DNA of 64,000 nt from Ascaris suum (taxonomy: Eukaryota; Nematoda; Chromadorea; Rhabditida; Ascarididae). The stretch covers positions 1,364,001 to 1,428,000 of the forward strand of contig CM024187.1 in the NCBI GenBank assembly GCA_013433145.1. The letters are read 5' to 3'. Each line of letters begins with the position of its first letter. Position 1 is the first letter of the stretch. Under the pieces are notes generated by a model that saw nothing but the letters and a program-made list of their open reading frames with translations, was not told where the DNA came from and searched no databases. Of this stretch, positions 39,701 through 60,974 are shown piece by piece. The translations under genes were made by a program, and so were the position numbers.

Positions 39701-42172
39701 TGAGGGAACTGAGGCTGAGCGCGAACTTGCTAAGCTGAAACAGGAGATGGCGGAACGCTGTCAAATCGAGAACGATCGAAAGCAAGCTGAGCAACCTCAG
39801 ATTGAACACTTCAGAAGGTATGCACTTTATTTGAAAATATATTGGTAGCTCAGTGGAGAATAAATGGTTGTTTTGCAGTGTTTAGAAAGAAACTGAAAGA
39901 AGGGACGGTTTTTGTTAGATTCGAAGCCATTGTTTGTGCTGTATTAGTTGTGTTAGCCCAGTGGTGCTCTCTTGTTCACCTCCATTCAGCAAAGTTAAAT
40001 CGCAATACTGACATCGTTCCTATGCCCAAAATTAGTAAAACGATGTAATATGTCGCGAGCCACGTATGAAGGATTGAAGACGCAATTTTTTTTTTTTTTT
40101 GAGAAGAAGTTTCTCAGAGTTTTCAAGAAATTTTTGAGATTCTTGGGAATTTAAGGAGATTTTAGAATTTAAGGAAATTAAGATGTTACTTGGAAATTAA
40201 ATGGGAAATTTGGAATTCAAGGAAATTTTTAAGGAATTCTGGGGGCATTACGAAACGCTGTGGCCGTCTTATAATATGATATCTGGAAGAGACTGGTGCT
40301 AATATATACTGCATTTAATATCTCAAGATAAAATAAGAGGCGTTGTTGATGATGGTACTAATAACTTTTTAGTGTTCGAAGTAACCGGCTTTTTGTTGTC
40401 TGTTGGTAGCATTATAGAAGTTAAGAGGTCTGTATGCACATCGGCAGAGTTATTGTTGCATTTGATTTATTATATGGTACGGAAGCGTTTCATGCGGAAC
40501 ATCAGGAAATTCTTTTTAAGTTTTGACATAGCTATATTCTGAGCGTTATTTTGATTTATTATTAAATCAGTGGATGTTTCATCTAGATGATGGGGCGGGG
40601 GGGGGGGGGGTGGAACATTGTTTTTGAATATATTTTGATGAAATTATTAAATTAATATATGTTTCTTAATTATTCTGTTATTTGTATCGTAGGCGCTAAG
40701 AAATTGTATTTTAACTTCCTTGCTGACCGCTGGCTTCTTTTAAAAAAGTTTTTGAAGCTTTAACGAATCTTCAGAAGTTCGTTTTTTCACCGAGGAAACG
40801 CAGAAAATTAACTCTTGTCGGTGAAAACTTTCAGTGATTAATAGAATTTGTTCGCATTACCGAATTTTTCTTTATTTTTCTTCTGAATTATGAGTTCTCC
40901 TACCCGCAGCTTTTTCTCTTAAATGACGAGTTGCCAGCTGTTGGGTAGTTTTGAATATGCCGGTGTATAGAGCATAAACAGCATTTATTAAGTATTGCGG
41001 AGCAATGGCAGACTGAAGCACATCGTTACCAGCAGTGGGCCGAGCAGTGGCAGCAGTACCAAATAGCACAGTTTGTTCCTCCATACCCCCTCTAATGGTA
41101 CTCTTTATAATCATTGTTATCAATGTTGCTATTACTGTTTCTATGGTTAATAGTGTTACTATTATCATCGCCACTATTGTTGTTAGGTTAAGATCATTTT
41201 TGTATGCGCTTAGTTTTTGCGTGGAATAGGCAAACAGGCATTTAGGGGTCGGACTGCAACTGGAATCTGTGGAAGACTTCATGATTTAACTGTTGATGCG
41301 AACGATCTTTGCTTACGCTGAATTAATGCACGTTTTTTTTTGCAGTTGCCAAACGCAGAGGAAGTAGTAGTGCAGCAGTTGAGTGCACAGGTGAAGCAGC
41401 TCGAGGAGCAGCTTACCTATGGCTGGCAGTCGTTTGAAGTACAAGGCGCATCGTTAGCGCAGACGAGTGCGCAACTCGTTGAAGCGAATAGAAAGATTCA
41501 TGACTTAGAGGTTCAACTGGCGGCCGCTATGTCTAATGCAGCTGCAGTTGACGATTCTCAGACCTCGAATCAGGATGGACTTCATAACAAGGTATTTGCA
41601 CTTATTTAAACGATTAACTGCAAATAGACTTTCGAAGGAGTAAATTATTTTGGAAGGAAGGGAATGTGTGAATTTAGTGATACTTGGTTGGCCACTTACC
41701 ACTTTTATTCTCTGCGTTGATTTTCTTGCTTTTCGGCATTTTAGCGAGCTATCGCTGTATTGTTTATGCAATTTTTATGCAAGCAAAGCGCTTGTATTAT
41801 TCATAGCTTTGTTTAGTAAAAGGTTTTTTAAAGTTGTTGACAGTTTGTTACAATATTTCAGAAGGAGTTATTTTCTTTTGAAGGGAAGAACAGTTGCAGG
41901 ATAGCTCTGCTGATAGAGCGCCAGATCGCTAGCCTCAGAATAACAAGTTGGTGGGATCGCACCAACGAAAAGTATTCTCTTTTGTTGCTCTCATAAGTTA
42001 ATTTTTAAACCACTTCAAGGGAAGTGATGACGAAGAGTTGGCGTCTTTGAAGAAGGAGCATGAGGATCTGTTGGTGCTTCTGGCAGATCAAGATGCAAAA
42101 CTCTCTCAGTATAGGCAGAGACTCATTCAGCTCGGACAGACAGTCACCGATGATGAGGATGATGGCGCATAA
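24736..42172 (+). CDS. uso-1: General vesicular transport factor p115 (USO1), about 19 exons, with apparent frameshifts
   Basis: p115/USO1 is the coiled-coil golgin tether for ER-to-Golgi vesicles; it binds Rab1, GM130 and SNAREs. Exons: 24736-24892, 25610-25750, 25839-25889, 26048-26153, 27244-27364, 27864-27993, 29354-29439, 30152-30353, 31545-31703, 32003-32123, 34814-34912, 35224-35361, 37439-37577, 37730-37838, 38377-38558, 39342-39512, 39699-39817, 41346-41591, 42020-42172, about 875 codons. The armadillo-like head shows [59 protein letters not shown] and [10 protein letters not shown]. The coiled coil covers the last four or five exons. The end has the family signature [14 protein letters not shown] and an acidic tail (TDDEDDGA). 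Seven exon positions need a one-base correction (24747, 24799, 25624, 29400-29406, 30294, 31657, 38490). The phase does not close between 39817 and 41346 (one more indel or a missed exon). All four acceptors at 26047, 31544, 42019 and elsewhere that lack CAG/TAG are AAG. Family identity is certain. Confidence 0.95.
29800..29843. repeat. Small hairpin in a USO1 intron (18-bp arms, 8-nt loop)
   Basis: The arms GGGTTAAATGCGATATTG (29800-29817) and its complement (29826-29843) differ at one base. The loop is GCTGTGGT. It lies in the intron between the exons ending at 29439 and starting at 30152. Confidence 0.85.
34665..34745. repeat. Near-perfect foldback in a USO1 intron (about 35-bp arms, 11-nt loop)
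   Basis: The left arm (34665-34699) contains GTAGATCTCTTGTTGTCCCA and continues TCGAACGGA. The right arm (34711-34745) is its exact complement over 29 bases and, after a one-base difference, for five more (CTTTC/GAAAG). The loop is ACTGTAATAGC (34700-34710). It sits just upstream of the exon at 34814. The arms have no identified relatives in the window. Confidence 0.95.
41896..41970 (+). repeat. tRNA-like sequence in a USO1 intron, probably a SINE head or dead tRNA
   Basis: TAGCTCTGCTGATAGAGCG resembles an A box and forms a GCTC/GAGC D-stem. About 35 bases later GTTGGTGGGATCGCACCAAC folds into a six-base T-stem with a B-box-like loop. The segments where acceptor-stem halves should lie are not complementary, and the anticodon arm is poor, so this is not a functional tRNA gene. 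A tRNA-derived short interspersed element is the likeliest origin. Confidence 0.4.
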
Positions 42173-45100
42173 TGCATTCGTTGTTAATTGCAATCATCTC
42201 GAGTAAATTTGGTGGTTGGGGAACTTTTTGGCGATCTACGATTGAGTGTAGATCATGTGATTGCTTCGTATCTCGGTAATGGCCATCCACTTGAAAGTTG
42301 TTTGTGTTGTTGAAGTTCACGTTTGTGATGACTGTTTTACTTGATATTGTTTATGTGTTTAATTTTGGGGAACGTGATAGTTGTTGGATGGTGTGTGGCC
42401 GGTAGAACCACAGTCAAAGACAAAGGGAGGTTCCGGTTCTAGGTCACGACACACAGTTCCTGTTCTAGGTCGTGACATCCTTTTTTGGGGAAATGAAACT
42501 ATTCCTCAGAGTACCTCATGTGAGAAAAATTGTGTTGCTAAGTGCGACAAACTTATGAAAATGTTTTTTGAAGAACTAAAAAGAACGTTTATAAATGTAA
42601 GGATTTCGGCGCTTATGGCGTCCTGCATCCGGTGCCTATCGACCACAATCTCCACACCTGCGTGCTGGGGTGCTACTAAACAGATTTCTATGATGTAGCA
42701 TGCAGTCCATTTGAAATGTGGGATGAAGGTGAACAGTTTAATTATTGTGTGTTCGGTTTGCAGCTTCATAGAGAGTGGGGTGCAAAATTAATTTCGTTGC
42801 ATTGCTGAACGGGTTGTGAAAATTTTTCCCAAACGGTTCATTTCCTTACTTAATCGACTTTTGTTCTATCATAAAAGGTTTATACCTAACAAAAAATTTG
42901 ATAAAATGAGCGAATATAAGTGGGATAATGAAATATTTGCAAAATGCAATCGTAAGGCTGGCTAATAAAATATATGTTTAAAATTTTAGTTAAGAAAATG
43001 GACATTAGTTTTATTGAATTCTCGATCGCCGTTAAATAAATTTCGCAGTGAGTGAAGTGCGAAAGATTGAACTCAGCACTTTCATCGAAAAAATCGAAGT
43101 CATACTTAGCACGACTACAATGAGATAGAGAATTTATAGTGCATCGGCAACAAAGCATAAAGTTCCTTTGAGTTCAAGAAGTGAAATTCAATTAAGGCAT
43201 TACTTAAATGGCAGAAAAGATTCATATCCGTCTAGTTGTGTTGACAAATTGGCTAACAAACTTAAGGCATCTCATAGTTTGATGTTTTTGCTCAAATTCA
43301 TTGTGTGACAGTCTGTGGGGCATTGCTCAGTTCGGCGTCTGATATGGGTGATGCTGAACTTCTCGCATTCGTACTTCTTGTTATAGAAGTTGGAGGCGGC
43401 ATGCTGTGTCTATAGTTGCGTCGTTTTGTTTCGGTGGATTGGTTTCTTTTTTTTGTTTCCTTTTTTCTGTTATATCCTTCTGATCATCAGTGAGTGCTTC
43501 CTTCTTGGCTCTGTTGTTAACACATGCGTGGGTGGCTCGACTTTAAAGTGCTATTTATTCTTTTTTTTTCTTCGTTTCTCTTCGGTCCGCAATTTATACC
43601 TGAAATTGTTAATTTATACAAGAAACTATTTTTATGCAAGCTTATACCGTCGTTTGCGGATAGTTCTTCGCTCACGAGGTGACGTCACTATTGATCTTTT
43701 TATTTCAGTTGTATTAAGTAAATGTTTTACGGATATTTTTGATGCATTCGTCGTCGTTTGTTGTTGCCGACGATGAGATTTGGAGGATGTGTTGACTCAG
43801 TTGATATATAACTTTCTTAGCATGGTCACGTGATATTTTTTTTTGTCGTTTTTTTTTTTTAAGTGTTGAGGAGGATACAGAGTGAAGTTACGTCCTTAGG
43901 CGAGATATTCAGCTAAAGGAGACTGACATAAATTGGCCATAATGGTCATAACTGAGAAGTTGAATGTCACAGCGAGGGAATAAAGGTATTTCTGAGCGCT
44001 TCGGAGGAAGTTCTATCGAATGAGGCTAGCTAATTTCGAAATTCTGAGAAAACTTTAGAAACTTTCCGAGAAATCCATCCTTCTGTTGCGGCAATTTGCA
44101 TATATGAGCGTCGAGTTCATCGAGAAACACGATCATCTCACACCTCTCTGAAATCAAAAAACACCATAAAATCCATACATGCTCGGACACACTAACCGGG
44201 GAAAAGTTTGAGCAAAACAGATGTAAAATGCGAAGTCGAGGAACTTTGATGTAAACACTTAAAATTTGAAAAGGATTAGGGAGGGACACATAAACCAGAG
44301 AGGTTGTCGAGAGTTACGCATAAAGTTCGAAAAATACAACGTCGGCGAAAACACTGCAAAGCAAATGTTGGCGAGAAAATGAAATACTTTTGAGGAAAAC
44401 AAAAGATCCCCCTATAGTTAATCGACGTCGATTTGTGATCGTGATTTGCACAGGTATACGCCAGGTGTTTTTGCGTCGTAAGCAAGGGTGTGTGTCAAAT
44501 TCGTATTTTATAATGCATCAATGTTATGATATAATTTCTCATGCACTGAGGTCTTCTTTAGGTAAGGAGTTTGCTCTTTTCCTATCCCTCCCCAGCTCCT
44601 CCCTCCTTCCCCCCTTCCCGCACGCACAGAAACCTGGTCAACGCAATAATTCCGCACGCGTAGTGCGATAGAAGTGACGCTGTGCTTGCAGTATAAGGCG
44701 TTGTCATATTCCTTGCATTAATGCTTCATGTTCCACGCTGCAAGTTCACCAAGCCGACATCGAGCATCACATCCAAGCATCGTTTTCGAGCTGTTCTGTT
44801 CTATAGACTTTTATAATTATCAAGGTGCCCGTTTGTAATAACAGCTTCTTATAGGTGTGTTGTCCTAGTTGTATCAAATGCTGCAAAAATTGTCTAATAC
44901 ATCCGCCGCTCCCCTATCGTTGATTTATAAGCTCCTTTAATTTTGACCTTCCAGGGGTGCAGTTTTTGGTGTTTTCAATTTTGTTGGCGTTCTGATGCTT
45001 TCTGGGGTTCCTTACGTTTCCGATTTATTCATTTAAAATCGTTTTGCCATTTGTTAGGGCGTCCTTCAACTCTTCAGCGCTCGAATGTTGTATGCGATGT

Positions 45101-45450
45101 TGCATCTTGAATCTCATAATGTTGGATGCGATCTCATGGACGACTAGTAGATAATAAGACCAACGTTAATATGCGAAAGCATGACTAGTATTAACTTAAA
45201 TAAGACATCATTAACGGCCTTTGTCGATGACATCCGATAATGGGAGCCGATCGAGAGAAAATCTCTGTAGATGAGAGACTACAATTTGCGACCCGATTTT
45301 CTTCCTACTTTCACCGTTTGATTTCACTTTTACTTTATTTCTATGCCTCTCCGTCAACTGAGTAACATCTCTCATTTCCGCCCCTTCTTTCCCCTCTACA
45401 TTCCTTTCAATTTCTCATCGTTTTTTATATGCGTGCCAATAAAGTATTTC
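42173..45450. other. Region downstream of USO1
   Basis: The first part is the presumed USO1 3' UTR; AATAAAAT occurs near 42963. Two direct copies of a GTTCCNGTTCTAGGTC sequence lie at 42430-42475, with an 8-bp GTCACGAC/GTCGTGAC inverted pair between and within them. No gene is supported. Open frames at 43390-43776 (+) and 44026-44485 (-) have no splice or homology evidence. Confidence 0.45.
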
Positions 45451-45959
45451 ATGGGGAGTAGTGCCAAGCCTGACATAGCTTGTCTTACCTTATCCGCCAT
45501 GGAATACAAATATGCTAAGATTTCACGTTTTAGTGCCATTTGTTGTAGGTATGTTGATGATTTACTGATATTTAATACTGATAACTTTCATAGTATTGCT
45601 AAATTAATTTGCGGAGACTCATTGCAGATTGAGATTACATACACAGGTAACACAGCTAATTTTTTGGAGTTAAGCCTACTTATTACTACCTGCAGCGATG
45701 TCATTTCAAACGTTTATGATAAGATGGATCAATTTAATTTTGCAGTGAATAAATGCACTCAATTGCACAGTAATATCCCAACGTTCGTAACAAAAACCTT
45801 GTAATTTCTCAGGTCTTCAGATTTAGTAAACTATTCTCATCTAAAAGAGATTTCATTAATAAATGTAGAGGACTGTTTAAAAATTATAAGGAGAAAGGTT
45901 TCAATGTTGTATTAATGGAAAAATACCTGTATATCGCATTAATTAGTAAACCGAATTAG
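45451..45959 (+). mobile_element. Broken reverse transcriptase fragment of a retroelement
   Basis: The frame from 45451 begins with the palm-domain motif MGSSAKPD (compare MGTNCAPLLADLFL in related elements) and includes RYVDDLLIFN, whose catalytic YVDD is at 45550-45561, then NFLELSL, YDKMDQFNFAV and SNIP. It stops at 45802-45804. The expected next motif, ISQ-x-x-RF, appears in the +1 frame at about 45796 and runs to a stop at 45957-45959. The copy is therefore frameshifted and truncated at both ends. These motifs belong to an RT group common in invertebrate genomes that is usually described as Penelope-like or a related non-LTR type; I cannot fix the class. No endonuclease, LTR or target-site duplication is visible. 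Confidence 0.72.
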
Positions 45960-47015
45960 TGTATAAGTTCGTTTATCCTAATTGACGACGTGTTAAAAGT
46001 TTAGTCAATGAAATTTTCTATGTACATTAGTATCTTTTGTTATGTACTTTGCTAACTAAACGGAATATGTATGCATGTCTTATCTCCATACAGCTGTTAT
46101 ATACAACGGTTTATTAATTAATGATTCCTAAAATTAGATTAGCAGTTATGTAGTAGTGCATTTACATATTGTACAAACGCAACACCTTAAACTGTTATTA
46201 ATTTTATTTGGAATATCGACATGGGATATCTCAGCTTAGTTTGAGTAATCTTTTAACGGCTCTTATAATGGTATTTTTTGTCAGTAATTCCCAGCGAATC
46301 TCGAATGTTATTTGCTTCGAGTCGATAGGTTCAATAGAGCATATGAATATTGCTCTACCCGCGACACTAACCTAAGGGCGATGACCTCAACATCGACGTT
46401 ATCGCTTATCGATCGCTAACCACTATTAGTATTGCTTTCGTTTACGCTTCGTTGTCTTATTACTTAACTACGGGGATTTTTATTTTGCTATTGTTTGTTT
46501 ATAATTTTTGAATATACTTTTTCTCCTTAATACTACAGTTGTTATGCTTAATTTGTATTTCAATATTCTTAGATTTTGACTCTTCTTTACTATCAGTGTT
46601 TCTATGGTTTATAATTCTTTACTTTTATAATTTAGTATAACTTTCTATACTGTTTTCCGCATATTACTTGTCGAATTTTCAGTTCAGTTTTTCTTCTGCT
46701 AGAGGTATTTCAATAATTGCCTTTGGTTCTTACATTTAACACTACATCTTATATTGATTTTTGATAATAGACATATTTTATTCCTACCGATACTTGTTAG
46801 AATTGATTATCATATAATATTCTAGCTTGTAAGGTAGTTATGCCTTAATAACTAGGTAAGTCTATATACGTAAAAGTTTGTCTGTAGCGGTGGTTTCATT
46901 AATCGCCAGTGTCATGCGGTCTTCCGTCGCGTTTGCCTTTACTCTACCTTATTATTGCTCGTCGCATGTAGCTCTTCTCTGGTTCCTCGGATAAAACCTT
47001 TTGTAGAATTGAAAA
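45960..47015. other. AT-rich region upstream of the MAM gene
   Basis: No coding signal is seen except at its end, where TTTTGTAG at 47006 precedes the candidate start of the MAM gene by ten bases. The remainder may include decayed 3' sequence of the retroelement fragment to its left. Confidence 0.4.
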
Positions 47016-56786
<9,771 letters not shown>

Positions 56787-56847
56787 GCAAAGAAATTCTC
56801 TATTTTCAATTCGTTGCGTAAATATTATAGCAAAAATGAAATATTCA

Positions 56848-56853
56848 AATAAA
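56848..56853 (+). terminator. Polyadenylation signal of the MAM gene
   Basis: AATAAA lies 62 bases after the stop codon, a normal distance for a nematode 3' UTR, and is followed by TG-rich sequence. Confidence 0.6.
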
Positions 56854-57437
56854 ATGTAATCTCATTTAGAATACGCTCTCACTTGTTCGACGTTTAGGAA
56901 GGCATTTTTAAAGCTAGTTTTCACCAGTATTTCAAATCTAATGGAAGATAATTTTGAGTCTCTAAATTATGGAATAGTTTACAAAAGAGGAATTCGCGAC
57001 TCATCTAGCCATTACCGAAGAGGTACTTTTTAGCTAAGCGTAAATGTTGACATCTTTCATATATTTGTGCAATTTTGCATTTGCAACACGATGACGTCAT
57101 GTTTGTCTTCATATAGCATTTGTTGATGTACTTAATTGTTTAAGCATACAAGAAACTACTACTGTGTTAAATATTCGAACCTATTTGAAGCATTAAAAGA
57201 CTTTAAGAAGGTGGCATATAGATCGAATTAACTGATGGTACTTTGCACGACCTCACAACAATGTGATATTTTCGAATTTTATTGGAAATGGAAGAATGTT
57301 TCATAGAAGATTATTTTTTGAAACTTATTATTCCATATCAAGTTCGGTGCAGCAATTTCCCATTTCTGATGCTCCGTTTGAAAAAAGACACTGAGTATAC
57401 TGCCATGAGCATCTATATTTAGTTCGGGCAATTTGAT

Positions 57438-57641
57438 AATTTATCCAGGTGGTGTATTATTTTGCCCAGGTAGTGGCGTAGTTTGTCCAGGCACTGTGAA
57501 AAATTGTTCGGGCATTATGGCAAATTGCCTGGACATAGTGATAGCTTGTCCGGCATTACGATAAATTTTTCCAGATGCCATGGTAATTTGGCCAGACACT
57601 GTGGTAAACTTTCTGGGCGCTGCGGTAATTTGTCCAGTTGG
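57438..57641. repeat. Degenerate 21-nt tandem array, open on both strands
   Basis: About nine to ten diverged copies of a unit close to AATTTGTCCAGGCACTGTGG plus T. Because the unit is a multiple of three, stop-free heptad frames occur on both strands: minus-strand units such as SGQITMA, PEQFFTV and PGQTTPL, and plus-strand units such as RHCGKLSG. One unit (near 57550) has lost a base and the following one has gained a base. No start, signal peptide or splice context was recognised. Confidence 0.8.
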
Positions 57642-60600
57642 CACATATGCAAAAGTAAATCTTTTCGTATAAAGCGTACTGAAAATGCCAAATACATGCA
57701 AGGCTGATATTCCAGCAATATTCGCTTCAAAAGCATTGCTGCTTGAGCAGATATTCTCTTATTCTATGTGGTTGATTATGTTAGTTAAAGCAAACATCTG
57801 ATACAGATTTTATTAATTCAGCAGTTATGCTAAATGACAGCATAAGTGGAAGGTATAGGGTGGATAAAACCAACCCAAAGCCTACTCGCTCACACATGGA
57901 AGCGCATTTATGCTCGCATTATCTCTGAGTGATTAAATAAAGCGTCTTCATCACTGTTGAATACGGCATTGGATTGAGAATTTGAAATGAACGAGAAATT
58001 AACTAAAGATTTTGCTTCAACAGCTCTTAATTACTGTTCTTCTTTTAAAAATTATGTCAACATCTCCTTCACTTTAAAACTTACGGCGATTCATTTACAG
58101 CTCGTTTTTGCATATATTTTATTTGGGCTTACTCGTTACTTGTGTATTTCCATATGTTTTGATAAAAGTTGTTGCTAGGAGGTGTTCAAGAATGAAAACA
58201 GCGGTTGACAGCTATTAATCTCCGGCAGTTGCCTGAAGTGAAGTTTGCTACTGAGTAGTAAGGCTTCATATGCATTTGCAAATTTGCATTCAGGAGTTAT
58301 ATTGCGAGCGTATAAGGTTCGTGAGTACCTGACCTGTAGTTTGAGAAGGAGAGGTGGAAAGCTTGTTGGACATTTCGGAAAACAATTATTCCACAGAAAC
58401 GTATAAGTTAAGGTAGAAAAATAAGAACATAAAGCGAAAAAAGAACTGGAAAGACAAAGAATAGAACGAACGATCCGAGAATTGTCCGTTTTGCATGTTT
58501 CATGCTTCTTGGCTTCATATAGATCTTGCTAGTCACCTTGGAGAGTTTTGGACGAAAGCTGATTAGCAGCGTTCCTGAAGGCCTCCATAGAGGTGGGAAT
58601 AGTGGTCTTACGGGGCAGATTATTCTCGGTTACTCATTTCCTCCTTTCTAAGAGAGTTCCTGTGAAAGGGGATTGTTCATCCTTTTCAGGATTATAGCTG
58701 GTTTCATTTTTATACCCTCCATCGTATTCTATAAAAAATTACAGGCCTATTAGTGTCTTATGTCATCTGCATGGATAACGAATGATTTAGAAAAGTGCTT
58801 ATTGCTGCTCAGCACTGCAATTTACGTCGGTGTGAATGCAATTATCATTATGTATTGTTGTAAAGCGTATACATCCGAATTCTTTCTTATGTCTATGTAC
58901 ATGCGCGATAAGGGAACCTTGATTTCGTTCACTGTTCTCTTCGTTTTATCTATAATTTTCCCATGTATCCGTATGTTTTCCATTTTTGTGTTGAAACTTC
59001 TTTTCGACTTGTTAACCAACATTGTTTGATTTGAAAATATTTCAAGCTATTTTGTTTACTTCACTTCTTTCATTTCATTATAAACAACAATTTATTGCTG
59101 GGGAGTTCACTAAGCGTCCCACTATCAATAGTTTCACAAAACGTTTCCGGTGACGAATATTTCTCGACTCGGGGATCTATTTGGAACGTTTCTCGCGCCA
59201 CGATGAGTTTCTCCTCCTGAAAGGTGATAATTTCAGTTGAATGAGCGCTTGAAAGGTGTACAAGTAAAACGACAATTTATTAGACGCGTCTTATTTTGGT
59301 CACCTAATACTAGTGATTGATTGTTGTGTTCCGATTATTAGCCTTTCACCTTTATTTCCGGAATTCAACAGGGTATCATTTTACATTTATGTTTTAATAC
59401 AAAATAGTAGCCCTCTGAAATATCGAACGAATTCCCGACGCCGAAATAATCTTTAGATTTAGATAGCATACCTTTTAGATTGGCTTCTAGTGTTGTATGT
59501 GGAAGATCGTAACGACCAGCTGCGTTTCTTGCGCCAAACATATTCGGCATCTTGAAGCGGAACTGCCTTCTCATAATTCTCTTCTTTTAGTTCACTAGAT
59601 TTACCTAAGTTGACTTCGATGAACGAACTTGGATTCGTATGCTTTTAAAGTCATTAAAAAAAAAAGAAAACAACTGCTTATTTGCCATAACACCGAGGCA
59701 TTACTACTGGGCACATATCAGTAATCTGTGTGAACAACGCGTACAGTATTGTTTAAGAATAAGACCTCCACCACAAAAATGCACATGATATCTTGAAAAA
59801 GATTCGATTTTTCGTTGAAAAACCTTCAATTCATTAAAACTTTGGAAAAAAGGGTTGTGATATCTCACTCAAAAAAAAAAAAAAACTTCTTCATATAGAA
59901 ACTGATAGTTTAAAACAAATGAGAACACTGAGGTATAAGAAATATTTCATCATCGAGTTTGTTTACCGACACTCCGTCTCAATTTCAGGAAAACTCGATT
60001 CATTTCAAATTTACAGGTATCCAGAACTCGAACTCAAGCTATCTTGACTCCAACCCGTTAAGGGGAATGTTTGAGAACGGAATGGCATTGTTATTCGAAG
60101 TGTTAGTTTTCTTTTTCACACTTTTAGGAGGAGAAGCGTTCATCGAACCCCTCATTTGGATAGGATAAAGGCAATTGCAACGAAACCCGAAAGAGGAAAC
60201 ACTTCGGTGCTTATGTGCTAGAAATTGCTTAGGGCAGTCATAACAGAATTACTAACAAAGTACTACACTGGCTAGTGAGGCTCCATTCAAAAAGCTCCAG
60301 CGAATGTAAGTAAATAACTGATATTTTATTCGTTTGTAAGGTAAATGTTTGGTAAATAGCTGATAAATGAAGTTTAATTGATTTTTTGTTTTAGCGCTTT
60401 TAAAAGGTTACATTTCTTTCATTTTCCTATTCTGATAGTACCATCAGCCGTCTCATATTTTCCAGGTGTTTCGAATTGGGGTGGTTCAACCTGCTCTCGT
60501 TATTTTTCGGAGCATCATATCTCCCACAAGGAGTATAGTTTCGAAGGGGTGAATTGGCTCACATATATAATGAAGGGGGACAATGTTCATTTTTATCAAA

Positions 60601-60799
60601 AACGTGTCAGGAAAAACAAGACACAGTTGTTATTGAGAGAATTTTTTCGGTTTGCAAGTTCTTCAATCTAGCCGATTTTGAAAGTGCTTAGCTGACAAGT
60701 TGGCCTCCGGCCATGCATGGTGATGAGAGCTAAATTCGGTCTCGTTCCTGGCAAGCAGTCGATCTCAGTTTGAATTAAATCCGATCACCCGACAGGGAT

Positions 60800-60974
60800 C
60801 AACGTATTTTGGTACCATACCTTCCAGATCTGGTACTATTTTGGTACTATATACCTCCCAAAACTCACCTATGATGAGTTTAGCCCATAAGCATTGGGGC
60901 GTTGGCTAGCTCTGAAAGGCGTGCCAAGCAATCGGTTTGGACAGATCTGGAAGGTATAGTACCAAAATACGTTG
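60800..60974. repeat. Inverted-repeat unit with 33-bp arms, MITE-like
   Basis: The left arm, 60800-60832, starts CAACGTATTTTGGTACCATA; the right arm, 60942-60974, is its complement with one mismatch. The interior is 109 bases and contains a partial third copy (TTTTGGTACTATATACCTCC, 60838-60857). I see no clear target-site duplication next to the arms and no coding capacity, so a small non-autonomous element or a solo foldback is the best description. Confidence 0.8.

Noticed and set aside
40872..41282. Minus-strand frame of 136 codons with a hydrophobic stretch
   Set aside because: No homology and no start context; the hydrophobic part comes from ATT/ATC-rich DNA in a USO1 intron.
24736..42172. 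USO1 as a decayed pseudogene
   Set aside because: All splice sites are usable, both sides of each frame break remain conserved, and no nonsense substitution was found. Run-length error explains the breaks better, though this is not proven.
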